Below are positions 13,366 to 24,089 of a stretch of 64,000 nt of DNA, one piece after another. The stretch spans positions 1 to 64,000 of the forward strand of contig JABAKD010000035.1 of assembly GCA_012845835.1 (NCBI GenBank), in the 5' to 3' direction. This DNA is from Undaria pinnatifida (Eukaryota; Sar; Phaeophyceae; Laminariales; Alariaceae). Numbering within the stretch: position 1 is the stretch's first letter; the number at the start of each line of letters is the position of its first letter. The notes under the pieces were generated by a model. The model had not been told where the DNA came from, did not search any database, and was given only the letters and a program-made list of their open reading frames with translations. The position numbers were made by a program, and so were the translations under genes.

Positions 13366-13525
13366 CGGTTCGGGTGGACTCGCGCCCCTCGCCAAAAGCA
13401 CTGTTTGGGTGGGCTCGTCCCCCACACCGAAAGCACTGCTTTGGGTGGACTCGAACCCCTCGCCGAAAGCACTGTGTTGGGTGGGCTCGTGCCCCGCACT
13501 GAACATGCTGCCTTGGGTGGGTTCC
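13366..13525. repeat. 39-bp tandem repeat, four units (13-residue peptide repeat)
   Basis: Four units of about 39 bp each contain GGGTGGGCTCG or GGGTGGACTCG, then CCCC and a CCGAAAGCACTG-like block. One forward frame reads them as a 13-residue repeat of the type GGLVPxTESTAL. The array lies in the linker between the RNase-H-like part and the integrase of the Gypsy element. Confidence 0.85.
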
Positions 13526-14439
13526 CTCTCACCTCTACCGCGTTTCACGATTTTCGCACACACGAGCCACGTATAAGGATTGACGGCCTTTCTGCTTCCC
13601 CGGGGAGATTCGTCGCTCGTGTTTCTGCCTCCGTCGCCACTACCGAAGGCTGTACCGGCCTCGGGTCGATTTCACCTGCCGCCGACACTGTTTTCGCTTC
13701 GGCTTTTGCCATACCCATCGAGGGCGGCACGGGCTCCGTAGAAGCCCTGGCTGCAGCGACGCCCATCGCACAGCCGACTTATCTATCCCGGAGTTCTTTA
13801 CAGGAGACGGCCCCCGCCGCGACCACCGGTTCGACTGTGTCCGTCTCCGCCATGCTTGGCACTCCAGCCCCTCCGTCGTCGACGACGTGCCGACTAACAG
13901 CGACAACAACAGGAAATGCACCCCCGCTGTAGATTATGGATTCGGGCTCGGCGGGGCCTCTCAGCCATCTTCCAGACGAGGTACAACCCCGCCGCGAGTC
14001 CCACGGCCGCGGCCGACCCCGTCGACTGCCGCGACCCCTGCTCTTGCCGACTCGCCGGTCCTCACGGTGCCACTACCGTCCGACCGCGACCACGCAGAGC
14101 CTACACGGGAACTCCTCTCTTACGGCTCACGCCTTCTCCTGGTGACACGCCGACTGCATATACAAGGTCGGACGCCCTCGGCGACGCTGCTGACTTGCGG
14201 TTCGCGGATTCCGTCGCGCGTTATTCACATGCCGATTGGGAGCGCGAACAACACGCAGAGCCGACTTGCCACGCCACGATACGTTGCATCTCTATCGGCC
14301 GGCCGTCGGCCCTGCCACCCGACTTCTTGGCATGCTACCCCTCGGCCAACCGTCCCTCCCTCTCAGACATCCAGGAGTTGGCGGGTAAGGGTCGACTACA
14401 TACAACCGACGACGACATCGTCCTACTCGTCCGTAACAC

Positions 14440-15620
14440 GACACTCCTGCCAACAAGCTCTGACAAACCGAACTCTGTGGGACGAGCTGCTTGCTTGCTA
14501 AACGACGAGCCAGTTCGCATCTACGTTCCCCTGCTCATGCGCCCTTGGATCATGCAAGCTTGTCACTCGACGGCCTCCTGCCACCTTGGCACCACGCGCA
14601 CGTTGCGCATGCTGGAGCGTTTTTATTGGTGGATTGGCATGAGTGTGTGCACCCGGTGGTGGCTTCGCCACTGCTTGAAGTGCCAAGCGCGGAAAACCCC
14701 ACGGCTGACTGTCCGCTGGCCCATCATCACAGTGCTTCTGCCGGAAGGTCCAGGTATCGCTGCCAGTGTTGACTACTTCGGCCCCCTTCCGGCCACACCA
14801 CGAGGCAACACCTACATCCTGCTGTTCACCGATCGCTTCAGTCGTCGGGCCGACATGTTCCCCGTCACTGCCGCTGAGTTCACCGCGGAAGGTACAGCCA
14901 ATATCCTGGTGAACCAATACATTCCCTTGTGGGGGTGCCCGCGCACCATACTCTCGGACAATGGACTGCAGTTCTGCTCCAAGCTTTCACAAGCTGTATA
15001 TCAGCTGTTAGGTGTACACAAGCTTGCTACAAGCTCCTACCATCCCAACTGTAACGGGGGCGTTGAGCGGGTAAATCACACTATGGCACAAATGCTGGCT
15101 ATGGTCGTCAACGAGTGACAAGACGACTGGGACTTGCATCTGCCCCACGTAGAATTCGCTTATAACAACTCTGTCAGCGCGGCGACGGGTTTGGCGCCCA
15201 ACGAGGTCCACATGGGCAGACTCCCACGGCTCCCCCTGACGATTTTCGACCGCAAAGGTGTCGTGGGACACCAGAGTCTGGCCCGTGACCACCTGGCCTA
15301 TTGTGATTTGGCCACCGACCGGCAAAAGCGCGCGAACGACATTGTCCGCGCACACCACGCCCTCGCCGTTTCCCGTGTTATCCGCAGAAACTCCGCCCTC
15401 GCCGACGCGCTGCGTCCAGCACCTAACTTCACTGTGGGTGGTTGGGCATGGGTATACAATTCTACCTCTACCATCCGCCAGGGTGTGAAGGCGAACACCG
15501 ACGCCAAGGTACTCAAGTCCAAGCTCGCGCATAACTGGACGGGCCCATACAGGTCCTGGCCGTCGGTCCCTGCTCCGCCGCCGAGACCCCGGACGGCTCG
15601 CCGCTCGGGAGCAACCTCCT
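14440..15620 (+). mobile_element. Integrase of the chromodomain Gypsy element
   Basis: Integrase joins the element's cDNA ends to host DNA. The N-terminal zinc-binding module is visible at about 14555-14700, with a His pair in CHSTASCHLG and a Cys pair in CLKCQ. The catalytic core follows: the first Asp in SVDYFGPLP (about 14768), the second Asp in LSDNGLQF (about 14957) and the Glu in GGVERVNH (about 15065). This gives the DDE arrangement of retroviral-type integrases. Downstream text such as HLPHVEFAYNNSVSAATGLA (about 15135-15195) is the typical Gypsy integrase continuation. Part of a broken element. Confidence 0.9.
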
Positions 15621-15799
15621 ATATTTGGATCTCCCTTCCGACCTGCCTGGTTCGGATGCTCGTCGGCGTGTGGCCATCGAGCGCTGCGAACCCTGTGCCA
15701 ACCCCCACGACAGCGGGGACATGCCCAAATATCTACCGGCGGGGCTGACACAGTATGTGCTCAACATTTTTTCCAAGAAGTCCCCGCCGTACCACGTCA

Positions 15800-16425
15800 C
15801 TCAAGACGACGCTTCGACTCCCCTCCAACGGCTGGAGGTGGAGAAGATCATTGGTCATCAGTCGGTACGGGGGCGAGGTGGCGTCATCGCGGTGCTATAC
15901 AAGACGCATCGGGCGGGACTCTCCGAACCGTCCTGGGAGCGGGAAATGGACCTCCACCTCTCCCGCACCCACATCTTGCGTTATTGGGCCGGAACCCCGG
16001 ACCAGCACCACCAAACCGACCGCCTTTACCGCCGAATGCGGATCGGGGCGGCACAGCGTGAGCTCTCCCGCAACAACGGGGAACGTTTCCTAGCGCCGGG
16101 CTACGCCTGTGTTCCCCGCACCGATTGGCTCCGTCACTACCACGACACAGTACTCCCTAAGGGAGCCCACTTTTGGTACAAGGGAGACGATGGTTTATGG
16201 TGGCTAGGAAAAATCAGCGCGAGCACTACCGAGGACAAGGTATACCTGGTCCGCTTTCTGGACGACCCGGGACCGATTGAACTCCCTCTTCCCCCGGCGC
16301 GCTACACGACTTCAACGGGAGCCGTACGAGGCTCTTGGTGCTTGCAAGTTCACATCGCCAGTGCGTTTCCTCGGGGAATCCAACGTAACGTAGACGAATC
16401 TCGAGGCGCGGCCGTGGCCAGTTGA
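15800..16425 (+). mobile_element. Chromodomain plus Tudor-like module at the integrase C-terminus
   Basis: From about 15825 the frame reads RLEVEKIIGHQSVRGRGG, then LYKTHRAGLSEPSWER and ILRYW. This is the strand-strand-helix pattern of a chromodomain, a methyl-lysine reader that chromoviruses use to choose insertion sites in chromatin. About 60 codons later comes a second compact module (about 16150-16320) with GAHFWYKGDDGLWWLGKIS and VYLVRFLDDPGP. Its spacing of aromatic residues and the FxDD motif resemble Tudor or Agenet readers. The first assignment is strong and the second is an inference from pattern only. The frame closes at about 16425. Confidence 0.75.
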
Positions 16426-16430
16426 CTTCC

Positions 16431-17373
16431 AAGCCACCACCGCTTCTCGATAGTTCTTCATTTTTTTGAGGTATGAGTTTTGCGTCTTTGTCTTTGGGTC
16501 GTTCGTAGTGTCCTGAGGGTCTTCATCGAGTTTTGGGGCGGTTCTTTCCATTTTTTTTTTTTTATGTCCTGCCGAACCCCCTGCTCAGTGCCGGCTCAGG
16601 GTTGGGGTAAAACGCCGCTATCTGAGGCGCAGGGCTGTCGCCTTTTTGTCATTGATCAACTTCGCCCTGCCGACGCCCTCCTCAGCCCAGAGCCGGGGGG
16701 CGACCAGTGTAAGGGTCTGTGTGTCTTCTTTTATGTTTTGTGTGTTGTATTCGGTCTGCTTTTTTTTTTTCGTCTGAACACTTCCTCTCCTAGCGGGGCT
16801 GTAGGTGTTGACACCTTCCATCCCGGGTATTCGTCGTTTCCTCGTCTAACCCCCCGCCTTGCCAATGGCCCGCGGGAGGTTTTTTTGTGTTAGCGCCTGT
16901 GTTCCCCTCCATATCGACGAGGGCTCGCCTCGCCATAGTACCTTTTCTGTGGTTGGTTTAGCGTAGATTTTTTACTGCCTCCCCCGCCACACCGGCGGCA
17001 TGCGGCAGGTTCTAGAGCCTTTTCTGCCCCCCCCGTCACACCGGCGGCATACGGCAGGTTTTTGATGGGTGACTATTGCCTTGCTGTAGGGTCTGCTTTT
17101 CTTTCTACTGCTTTTCTTCGCGTGTTCCTAGCTCCATAGCCAGACGCTCAGAGGTGCGGGAGTGGGGTTTGAGGAGCCGCATCTTCGACTCATGGTCTAG
17201 TTCGTAGAACCGGAGTTTCCCCGAATCTCCCATATTTCTGCATATGCGCCTCATCAGGGTGGGCTAGTGTTAAGATACGGCCTCGAAAGGCCTGTAGGTA
17301 TCCGAATTTGAGATGATTTGGATGGATTTCGTATGATACGGTTGGCGGTTTATATTCGGGGAAGTTAGGAATT
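16431..17373. other. GC-rich and T-rich 3' flank, possible LTR remnant
   Basis: No gene is seen. The stretch holds poly-T runs near 16549-16563 and 16760-16770, C-rich blocks, and a duplicated motif at 16975-17064. It could be the 3' untranslated region and LTR of the upstream Gypsy element. I found no matching 5' LTR, so the identity stays open. Confidence 0.4.
16975..17064. repeat. Two-copy repeat of a CACACCGGCGGCAT block
   Basis: The block CACACCGGCGGCATGCGGCA, or its one-base variant CATACGGCA, occurs at about 16989 and 17038. Each copy is preceded by a C-rich run and followed by GGTT. The two units are about 49 bp apart. Their GCCG/CGGC content would allow folding in RNA. Confidence 0.75.
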
Positions 17374-17399
17374 AGATCGGAGGCACGCGCCTCCGATCT
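17374..17399. repeat. Perfect 11-bp inverted repeat with 4-nt loop
   Basis: AGATCGGAGGC and GCCTCCGATCT flank the loop ACGC, giving a perfect hairpin of GC-rich composition. A possible transcript-end or terminator-like structure of the upstream element cannot be told apart from a chance palindrome. Confidence 0.7.
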
Positions 17400-18243
17400 C
17401 AAAAGCTATCCCGGGCTCTGGTGGAAACGAATAAAGCTATATCTCTACGACGGAACGAAAGTGAGTACTCTCCGAGGACCTACTCAATTGGCAGACCTGC
17501 AGGGGGCACTCTGTGTCCCCCACCTTTAATTTAACACATGATTATACTCTTTTTTGATGTGAGGAATACCTTAGTACATGTTTGACGAGAATACTCGTAT
17601 ATGTGGTACATATCGTAGCACGAGTACGAATGAGTGTGATTAAGACAACAAATGCATGCATTCAATTACCAACTACACAATAGACATATATGCATATGTA
17701 CCATTTTGATTTTTTTGCCTAGTCCGTCCCTTTTTCTCCGCCGGCGCAGAGTTTTTTTGTGTGCTTTCGTCTGCAATGCGATCAGACTACCCGTCGGTAT
17801 ATTATCAGCCGTGTGCCGGGCTCATGGGACGTCCGTGGCGCGAGCTATGGCCGCGGAAAGCCGCCGAGACTGGCTCTATTTTGCGGGGTATGAGACACTT
17901 CTGTCCCCGGGCAGCCACATACTAGACGTATTTAAGCCTCGAGGTTAGGTCTTAAGTACTTCCAACTGGAAGAGCTAGGCCATTCGATATTTCGACCTTA
18001 AACGCATAAAAAAACACCATATGTCTAAAACTCGAAATAGTGGTCTCTTTCAGTACGCATAAAAAGAAAAGCCGAGGAAAGATCAACTACTTGAAAATAG
18101 ACTATGATATTTCTGCACTACTCCAGACGCGGATGGCAAGACGAGGATTTATGTCATGAGTCAGCACATGAGTGGGTGGAAACTTCGAGAAAGACCCTCC
18201 CCTGCCCATGCTGTGCGAGCTTGAACAAACGGCCAAAACAAAT
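17400..18243. other. Intergenic, nothing recognised
   Basis: AT-rich DNA between the Gypsy element and the young Copia insertion. Short chance frames only. It ends in the target-site copy AACTG (18244-18248). Confidence 0.6.
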
Positions 18244-18248
18244 AACTG

Positions 18249-18648
18249 TGTTTGAATACGCTTGCTGAATAACGTGTTCTGTGTAACCACGCGGCGTGCC
18301 GCTACGGCGTAGATCGAGGAGAGAAGATAAAATACTCGTACACTGGATACCAAATACACACCAGGTGGGTCAATACCGTTCTGTCAGAGACCGTACCATA
18401 TAAACCACACACAGGAGGTAAGCCGCACCTGATTGTCACCGGCTGCACCACTCACATATATACGGGCAGTATCGTTATCATCAAAGCCCGGGTCGTATCA
18501 TTAACATCATCGACTGCCCCGCGGGGGGGCAGCTCCACACTCCGAGGCATATACCGAATAATGCCTCGACACATAATACGAAACCCCAGAATATACGAAA
18601 CCGCCAAATATCCGCGGACCCGTATCGAACAACCGCATACCACAAACA
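18249..18648 (-). repeat. 3' LTR of the young Copia element
   Basis: 400 bp, bounded on the + strand by TGTTTGAATACG and CATACCACAAACA. It matches the copy at 25135-25534 at all but about two positions. The outer side abuts the AACTG target copy. The inner side abuts a GCCCCCCT tract, which in element orientation is a polypurine tract (AGGGGGGC) directly before the LTR. Confidence 0.96.
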
Positions 18649-18660
18649 GCCCCCCTATTC
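18649..18660 (-). promoter_or_regulatory. Polypurine tract of the young Copia element
   Basis: In element orientation a G-rich purine run (GAATAGGGGGGC) ends exactly where the 3' LTR begins. This is the expected primer site for plus-strand DNA synthesis. Three similar tracts lie further inside (18976, 19019 and 19099). Confidence 0.85.
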
Positions 18661-19399
18661 GGTGCTCGATACGATAGGTCCCAAACAATTTATCACCAAT
18701 TGCCAGGTAAAACGGCAAATCCCAAATTCCATAATAAATCATTGCCAAGGTAAAACGGCAAGCCCAAATTCCGTCATGAAGAATTGCCAAGGTAAAACGG
18801 CAATCTCTATACCAAATCTCTCAATCTCCATTCCAGCATTGATCTCCCAATCTAAAGCGAGACAGTAACTATACGGGAAGGGAAAAATCCAACAAACAAG
18901 AGTATGCTGGTAAAATCCTCAACCAAAACCAATAACACCGTCTTCACTAAAAATGGCATTCCGCCCAATAACAACGGCCCCCCTGTTGTACAAAAATATC
19001 ACACCGCCCGATAACATCCGGCCCCCCTGTTGCGTACTCTGGGCGAGTAGGACAACAGAACGTGTCTGATATAGGGCATCTCAAATCGAACTATAACAGC
19101 CCCCCTGCTATTAATAGGTGCTCACCACGGGAGTATGCAAAAGGCAATGATTGCATCTGAATTTAAAAGTACTAAGGATACTAGTAATTTTGGGTCCCCT
19201 GTACGTTGTGCATACTTAACCAATAGCCAACGTGTACGGCACGATTCATCAAGACCATCGGCATATCTTACTGGCGTGTTAACCTTACTCGACGCATGAG
19301 TACATCCCAATACTTTCTCCAATTCCCTAAAAATAACTTCTCCGTTCCACTCACCCAATACCCCAATAATACCCGAAAAAAATAAATAAATGCAAGAAA
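18661..19399 (-). other. Long 3' non-coding region of the Copia element with repeated hairpins and C6TG tracts
   Basis: About 740 bp between the RNase H end and the polypurine tract has no coding frame. It contains three copies of TTGCC(A)AGGTAAAACGGCAA at 18700-18718, 18742-18761 and 18784-18803, each able to pair TTGCC with GGCAA. It also has three extra CCCCCCTGTTG-like tracts at about 18978, 19021 and 19100. Such ordered repeats suggest an RNA function for the element (packaging, priming or 3' end choice), which is inference. Confidence 0.7.
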
Positions 19400-20000
19400 T
19401 CACCACAAATTCATCACAAAGTTGCGGTGAAAACGAAACGCCTCCGTGTGCAAAGGCTTTGTGAGAAAATCAGCATGCTGCAGTGTCGACGCTACGTGGA
19501 CAACCTCAAACTCCCCGTTAGCAACACGTTCCCGAAGGAAGTGATGACGGACATCAATGTGCTTACTGTTGGGAGTGGTCACAGGGTTTTTCGCCAAATG
19601 TATCGCCCCCTGGTTATCTTCCTTCACCGTGGTACACCCAACGTCGCGGTCCGGGAACATAAAACTCAAGAGATACCGCATGAAAATCGTCTCGCGAAAA
19701 CCCGTGGCCATCGCCACATACTCTGCCTCCGTAGACGAAAGCGTAACGGATTTCTGCGTCCTAGAGTAGAACGATACACAGGCACCAGCACACATGATAA
19801 CTCCACCAGAGACAGACCTTCGGTCATTGGCCTCGTGCGCATAGTCCGCGTCCACGTACAACTCCAGCTGAACTCCATCACTCAGACCCCTCTGAAAAGT
19901 AATACCGTAACTACTCGTCGATTTGATGTACATCACGATGTGCAGCGCTGCCTGCCAATGCAATAACTTTGGCGCTGCAGAGTACCTTGCCACCGCTCGA
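19400..20000 (-). mobile_element. RNase H region of the young Copia element
   Basis: Minus-strand text carries the classic Ty1/Copia RNase H motifs in order: YVDADYAHEANDRRSVSGG, then TLSSTEAEYVAMATG, then EDNQGAIHLAKNP and KHIDVRHHFLRE. The acidic residues of VDADYA, STEAEY and EDNQGA are the usual metal-binding set. The enzyme removes the RNA strand during cDNA synthesis. Confidence 0.95.
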
Positions 20001-20199
20001 ACCGCGTTAAGGATGTCCGGGCGGGTCTGGTTCGCCAGCCACATCAAATGCCCTACCAACGACCGAAAAGGCTCATCAACGTCTGGTTCATCGTGGTCAA
20101 ACACCTCAAGCTTTAGGTCAACCACCGCAGGGATGATCTTGCCGCGAGTGACACCAAACTTCGCTACGGTACTTTCAGCGAAAACCTGCTGTGATATCG

Positions 20200-20960
20200 T
20201 CAACTTCCCTGCATCCCAGTCTCGAGAAAATCGGCAACCTGCGTACCACCGCACTCCCCCAGGTTGTTGATAGGAACGAACTGGTTCAGGTCCTCACAAA
20301 ACTTGTCACACCTACTCTTAAGCCCCATCGCAAATATGTCATCCACATGCACTACTACTACGATAGAAACGGCCCCCGCTTCAACCAAACGCATAACACA
20401 CGCATCAGCCTCACACTGCTCAAAACCAAGACCCCTCATGCCGCGTACCAAGTGATGGTGCCATTGCCGCGACGCCTGCTTCAAACCATACAGGCTGCGG
20501 CACAACTTAACCACCTTACCGGACATCGACCCGCACCCCTTGGGGAGGCGCATGTAGACATCCTCACTTAGCTCTGACTGGACAAACGCCTGCTCGGCAT
20601 CAAAATGGCATAAATCCAATTCCAACTCGCACGCTATGGCAGCCAGCAAACGAATACTCGCAACTGATGGGCACGGGGAATACGTCTCGAAATAATCAAC
20701 GCCTGCACGCTGCCCAAAGCCCCGCGCTACCAGCCTGGCCTTTGCCCGCACTACTCTACCAAATTCGTTGACCTTCCAAGAATAAACCCACTTAGCAGAG
20801 ATTACGTTGATGCCGTTTCGTTGCTAAGTGTCACCACATCTCTTGTCCACCACAGCGCCGAACGTCCCCGCGCGGTACAGACCGTCGAACTCAGTGTCCA
20901 TGGCATCGAACCACACATCTCCGCGTTCATCCTCGCACGCTTCGCGATACGAGTCGGGCG
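20200..20960 (-). mobile_element. Reverse transcriptase region of the young Copia element
   Basis: Minus-strand translation shows KARLVARGFGQRAGVDYFET (start of the palm domain), CHFDAEQAFVQSEL, MRLPKGCG, LCRSLYGLKQASRQWH and the catalytic VVVHVDDIFAMG motif near 20326-20352. These are the standard ordered motifs of Ty1/Copia reverse transcriptases, which copy the element RNA into DNA. Upstream text (EACEDERGDVWFDAMDTEFD, about 20895-20955) is the usual RT entry. Confidence 0.95.
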
Positions 20961-21469
20961 TTACCAACTCACTCGCAGGGCATGAAGGCAGTTCAGGAGC
21001 GGGCATGTGCGGAGGAGACTGGTCGGCAATGATCATAGCGATATTCTCCCGCGCGGCTAGCATCGAAACGAAGCCATGCTGCGGGCCCAGGCCCCCCCGT
21101 TGTCGCGCCGCCGACCGCGTCACCGCCGGCGATACCCGCGGTTGCTGCTGCTGCTGCACCGGCACCTCCACAGAGGGTGGAGACGCGGGCGAGGATTCCG
21201 GCGGTGCAACGGTCGCGGGCGGCGCAGGGGGAATGAACACGGGCAAGGACTCCGGTGATGCAACGGTCGCTGACGTCGGCTTCTGCTGCTGTGGTACGGA
21301 CGACGCAGCAGGCAGGGGCGTGGGCGAAGACTCCGGCGTTACACCAGTCGATGGCGTCGACGGCTGGTACCACACCTCGAAGCCCCGCGGCGCTTGCGAT
21401 TGCTGGGCTGGGTCACTGACAGCCCCCCCCTTAGCCGGCGACGGGGACCCGGCAATCGCGGTCCCTCCA

Positions 21470-22400
21470 CCGAACGGCGCGCGCCGATAGCCCCACGTCA
21501 CATCGGTCGAGTAGCTCGCGATGCCTGATGGCGACAGCATGATCTTGCTGCAATCCGAGGCGTGGTCGTTGCCGGAGTTCAGGTAGAAGCAGGGTTCCCC
21601 CTTCGGCTTTGACTTAGCCGCCCGCTTGACCTTGTGGCGTCCCGGCATCATGTATCGAAGTACGGGGCCCCTGTAAGGCCTCCCGTGGAACTTCTCGAAC
21701 GAGCACATCATGCCGGGCTTTTCATCCACCCGCGCCATGAGGTTGAGCGCGTCGCTCATCCACGTCCATGCTTCCGTCCACGTGCGTTCATAGTTGAGCG
21801 CCTTGGCCGGAAACTCCACACCATCGAACATGGTCTGGAACTCCAAGAACGCAGCGTGACCCCCCTCGGCAACAAGAGCTAGCTTCCGCTCCACCCGCCC
21901 GTTGCGCTTCGGGCCGTCGACGGACGTGAACTCGCGGCGGATGTTGTTGTCGACCATCAGCCTTTGGAACTCGGCGTTAGTGAATTCGGAGGCGTTGTCA
22001 GTGCGAAGGCATTCCGGCTGCCCGTAGGCATTTACGGCCGCCAGGAAAGTGCGGAAACCGAGGGTGACGGTGGCCGCGCTCTTGTCCGGCAGAAATACCG
22101 GCCAGCCCATGTTGGTGGCGTCGTCGACGATCATCAAACAGTACCGAGCGCCGCCTGTTGACGTCGGCATAGGTCCTGCGAGGTCGGCGTACAGGCGCTG
22201 CATCCGCTTCTCAGCACGGCACGACGTGGACTTAGCGACGGCTTTGCGGATCCCCTTCCCCCCCGCGCACCCGTCGCAATACCCCAAACGTCCCGTCACG
22301 TTGATTCCCATTTGACGAGCAGTCTCACGTAAAACGGTATCGTGGGCGTGGCCAAGGGAACAGTGCAAGTCGTTGATGTCTATCCATCTCTGCCTACCAG
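21470..22400 (-). mobile_element. Integrase of the young Copia element
   Basis: The zinc module reads HCSLGHAHDTVL then CDGCAGGK (about 22260-22380). The catalytic core has Asp in LYADLAGPMP (about 22180), Asp in LRTDNASEF (about 21990) and Glu in NGRVERKLAL (about 21890), giving the DDE set. A conserved C-terminal stretch CFYLNSGNDHASDC lies near 21540-21600. A Pro/Ser/Thr/Ala-rich linker (20990-21440) then separates integrase from RT and contains repeated ATVAxPESxP-type segments. Confidence 0.95.
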
Positions 22401-22739
22401 GCCTTAACACTGCAGCAGCAAGTGCAGGGGGTTTCTCGTGTCTCGCTACTCGAGTGGCCTCAACGTAGTTGCCGAACTTCTCCTTGCGGAAAAACACGCG
22501 CCCATCGAGCATGTGCGCCCCTTCGTGGTCAAGGGTAATGACGTGCTCCTCTTGGATCACGTTGAATGAGCAGAGGTCGAAAGGTACGCCAGGCACAAAC
22601 GCCACATTCCTCAAGGTCACTGCTACGTCTTCAGCACAATGCATCACTACATCAACGCAACCAAAAAACTGTACCTCCATCTTCTTTCCGTCACCAATGA
22701 TCAAATACTTCTCGTCGGGGGCAGGGGGTCTGTTGTTGT

Positions 22740-22830
22740 AAAAGATAGCAGAATCACCAGTACAATGGATGGAAGCAGCACTATCTCCAATCAGAATCTT
22801 ACTCCCAGGCCTTGTAGGCCTCACGAGACC
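22740..22830 (-). mobile_element. Aspartic protease region of the young Copia element
   Basis: The active-site segment reads ILIGDSAASIHCTGDS, matching the (I/L)xD(S/T)(G/A)A box of Ty1/Copia proteases, which cut the polyprotein into its working parts. It lies between the Gag zinc knuckles and the integrase, as expected. Confidence 0.85.
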
Positions 22831-22989
22831 ACCCCCAACAGAAAGAGCATGCAACTTGCCTAAAGACGTTAAGTGCGCGACGAAGAGGGTGGGCCACTCG
22901 ACCTGCTGTTCACTGCTGGCCGGCGCCTGGCTGTCGATAGTCGAGGAAAGCGGCCCGCCCTCGTAGGCTCCCCCGGCTCCTCCACTTCT

Positions 22990-23250
22990 CGGCTTTGGCT
23001 GACCATCGTCGCCCACACCGCTCCCGTCCCATTGTTGTGCGCCTCCGCCCACACCGCCCCCGTCCCATTGTTGTGCGCCTCCGCCCACACCGCCCCCGTC
23101 CCATTGTTGTGCGCCTCCGCCCACACCGCCCCCGTCCCATTGTTGTGCGCCTCCGCCCACACCGCCCCCGTCCCATTGTTGTGCGCCTCCGCCCACACCG
23201 CCCCCGTCCCATTGCTGTACGCCTCCGCCCATACCGCCCCCGTCCAATGC
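22990..23250 (-). repeat. 36-bp tandem repeat encoding WDGGGVGGGAQQ units
   Basis: About six to seven near-identical units contain CATTGTTGTGCGCCTCCGCC on the + strand. In the element frame they read as a Gly-rich 12-residue repeat, WDGGGVGGGAQQ. The array lies between the Gag zinc knuckles and the protease. Units are almost identical, so they are recent or kept alike by slippage. Confidence 0.92.
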
Positions 23251-23399
23251 GTCGCCGTGAATTACGAAGCCAGTTTGGTGCTGAGGCCAAGCTCCCGGTG
23301 GTGGTGGTGGTGGTGTGCTGCTGTAGTGCTCCTGGGGGGGCGGAGGGCCGTGCGGAGGGGCCGCGACAATGTTTGCATGCATGCGGGTGGGCGGAGCAG

Positions 23400-24034
23400 T
23401 GCGGCATTGCCTGGCCATGTGACCGTAAGCTCCACAAGTGCTGCAGACCCCCGAAAAAGCGTTCGGCGCTCGACAAATGTCGGACTTGTGCCCGAGGGCA
23501 CCACACCGACCGCACTTGTACACTTCCCCCATGGACGCTCCTGGAGGCGGAGGAGACTCCGGCTGGTACCACCCATTTCCGGTGTTACCTGCCCAACCAT
23601 TGCCCCCCGGCCTCAGCTGGTGCTGGGGCTGCTGCTGCGGCTGGGGTGGGTGCTGCTGCTGTTGCTGCTGGTGCTGGTAACTATGGTTTGCACCCCCACG
23701 CTGCTGCTGTTGCTGCTGGTGCTGGTAACTATGGTCTGCACCCCCACGCTGCTGCTGTTGCCCTCCCCCCAACTGTTGCTGCTGCTGCTGCCCATACGGC
23801 CGCTGCTGCAGCTGCTGTTGCTGCCCAAACGGCCGCTGCTGCCGCTGCTGTTGCTGCCCATACGGCCGCTGCTGCTGCTGCTGTTGCTGCCCGTACGGCC
23901 GCTGCTGCTGCTGCTGTTGCTGCCCATACGGCCGCTGCTGCTGCTGCTGCTGTTGCTGCCCATACGGCCGCTGTTGCTGCTGCTGTTGCTGCCCATACGG
24001 CCGCTGCTGCTGCTGCTGTTGCTGTCCATACGAC

Positions 24035-24089
<55 letters not shown>

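Larger units (their letters stand above)
8100..16430 (+). mobile_element. Ty3/Gypsy retrotransposon with chromodomain, broken
   Basis: A GC-rich segment follows the decayed edge of the satellite. It carries, in order on the + strand, a Gag-like region opening at an ATG at 8108, a Cys/His zinc-knuckle-like stretch near 10075-10125, RNase-H-like remnants near 12930-13260, an integrase (14500-15600), a chromodomain (about 15810-15990) and a further C-terminal module (to 16425). The order Gag, Pol, integrase, chromodomain is that of chromodomain Gypsy elements (chromovirus-like). It is broken, with many breaks (more than ten by eye), and looks old. I could not match a pair of LTRs, so the outer limits are approximate. 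The 5' end lies somewhere between 7860 and 8100, and the 3' end may extend into 16430-17450. Several internal tandem repeats are listed separately. Confidence 0.85.

Noticed and set aside
16431-17373. 3' LTR of the chromodomain Gypsy element
   Set aside because: No matching 5' copy could be found between 7600 and 8108, so an LTR cannot be claimed.
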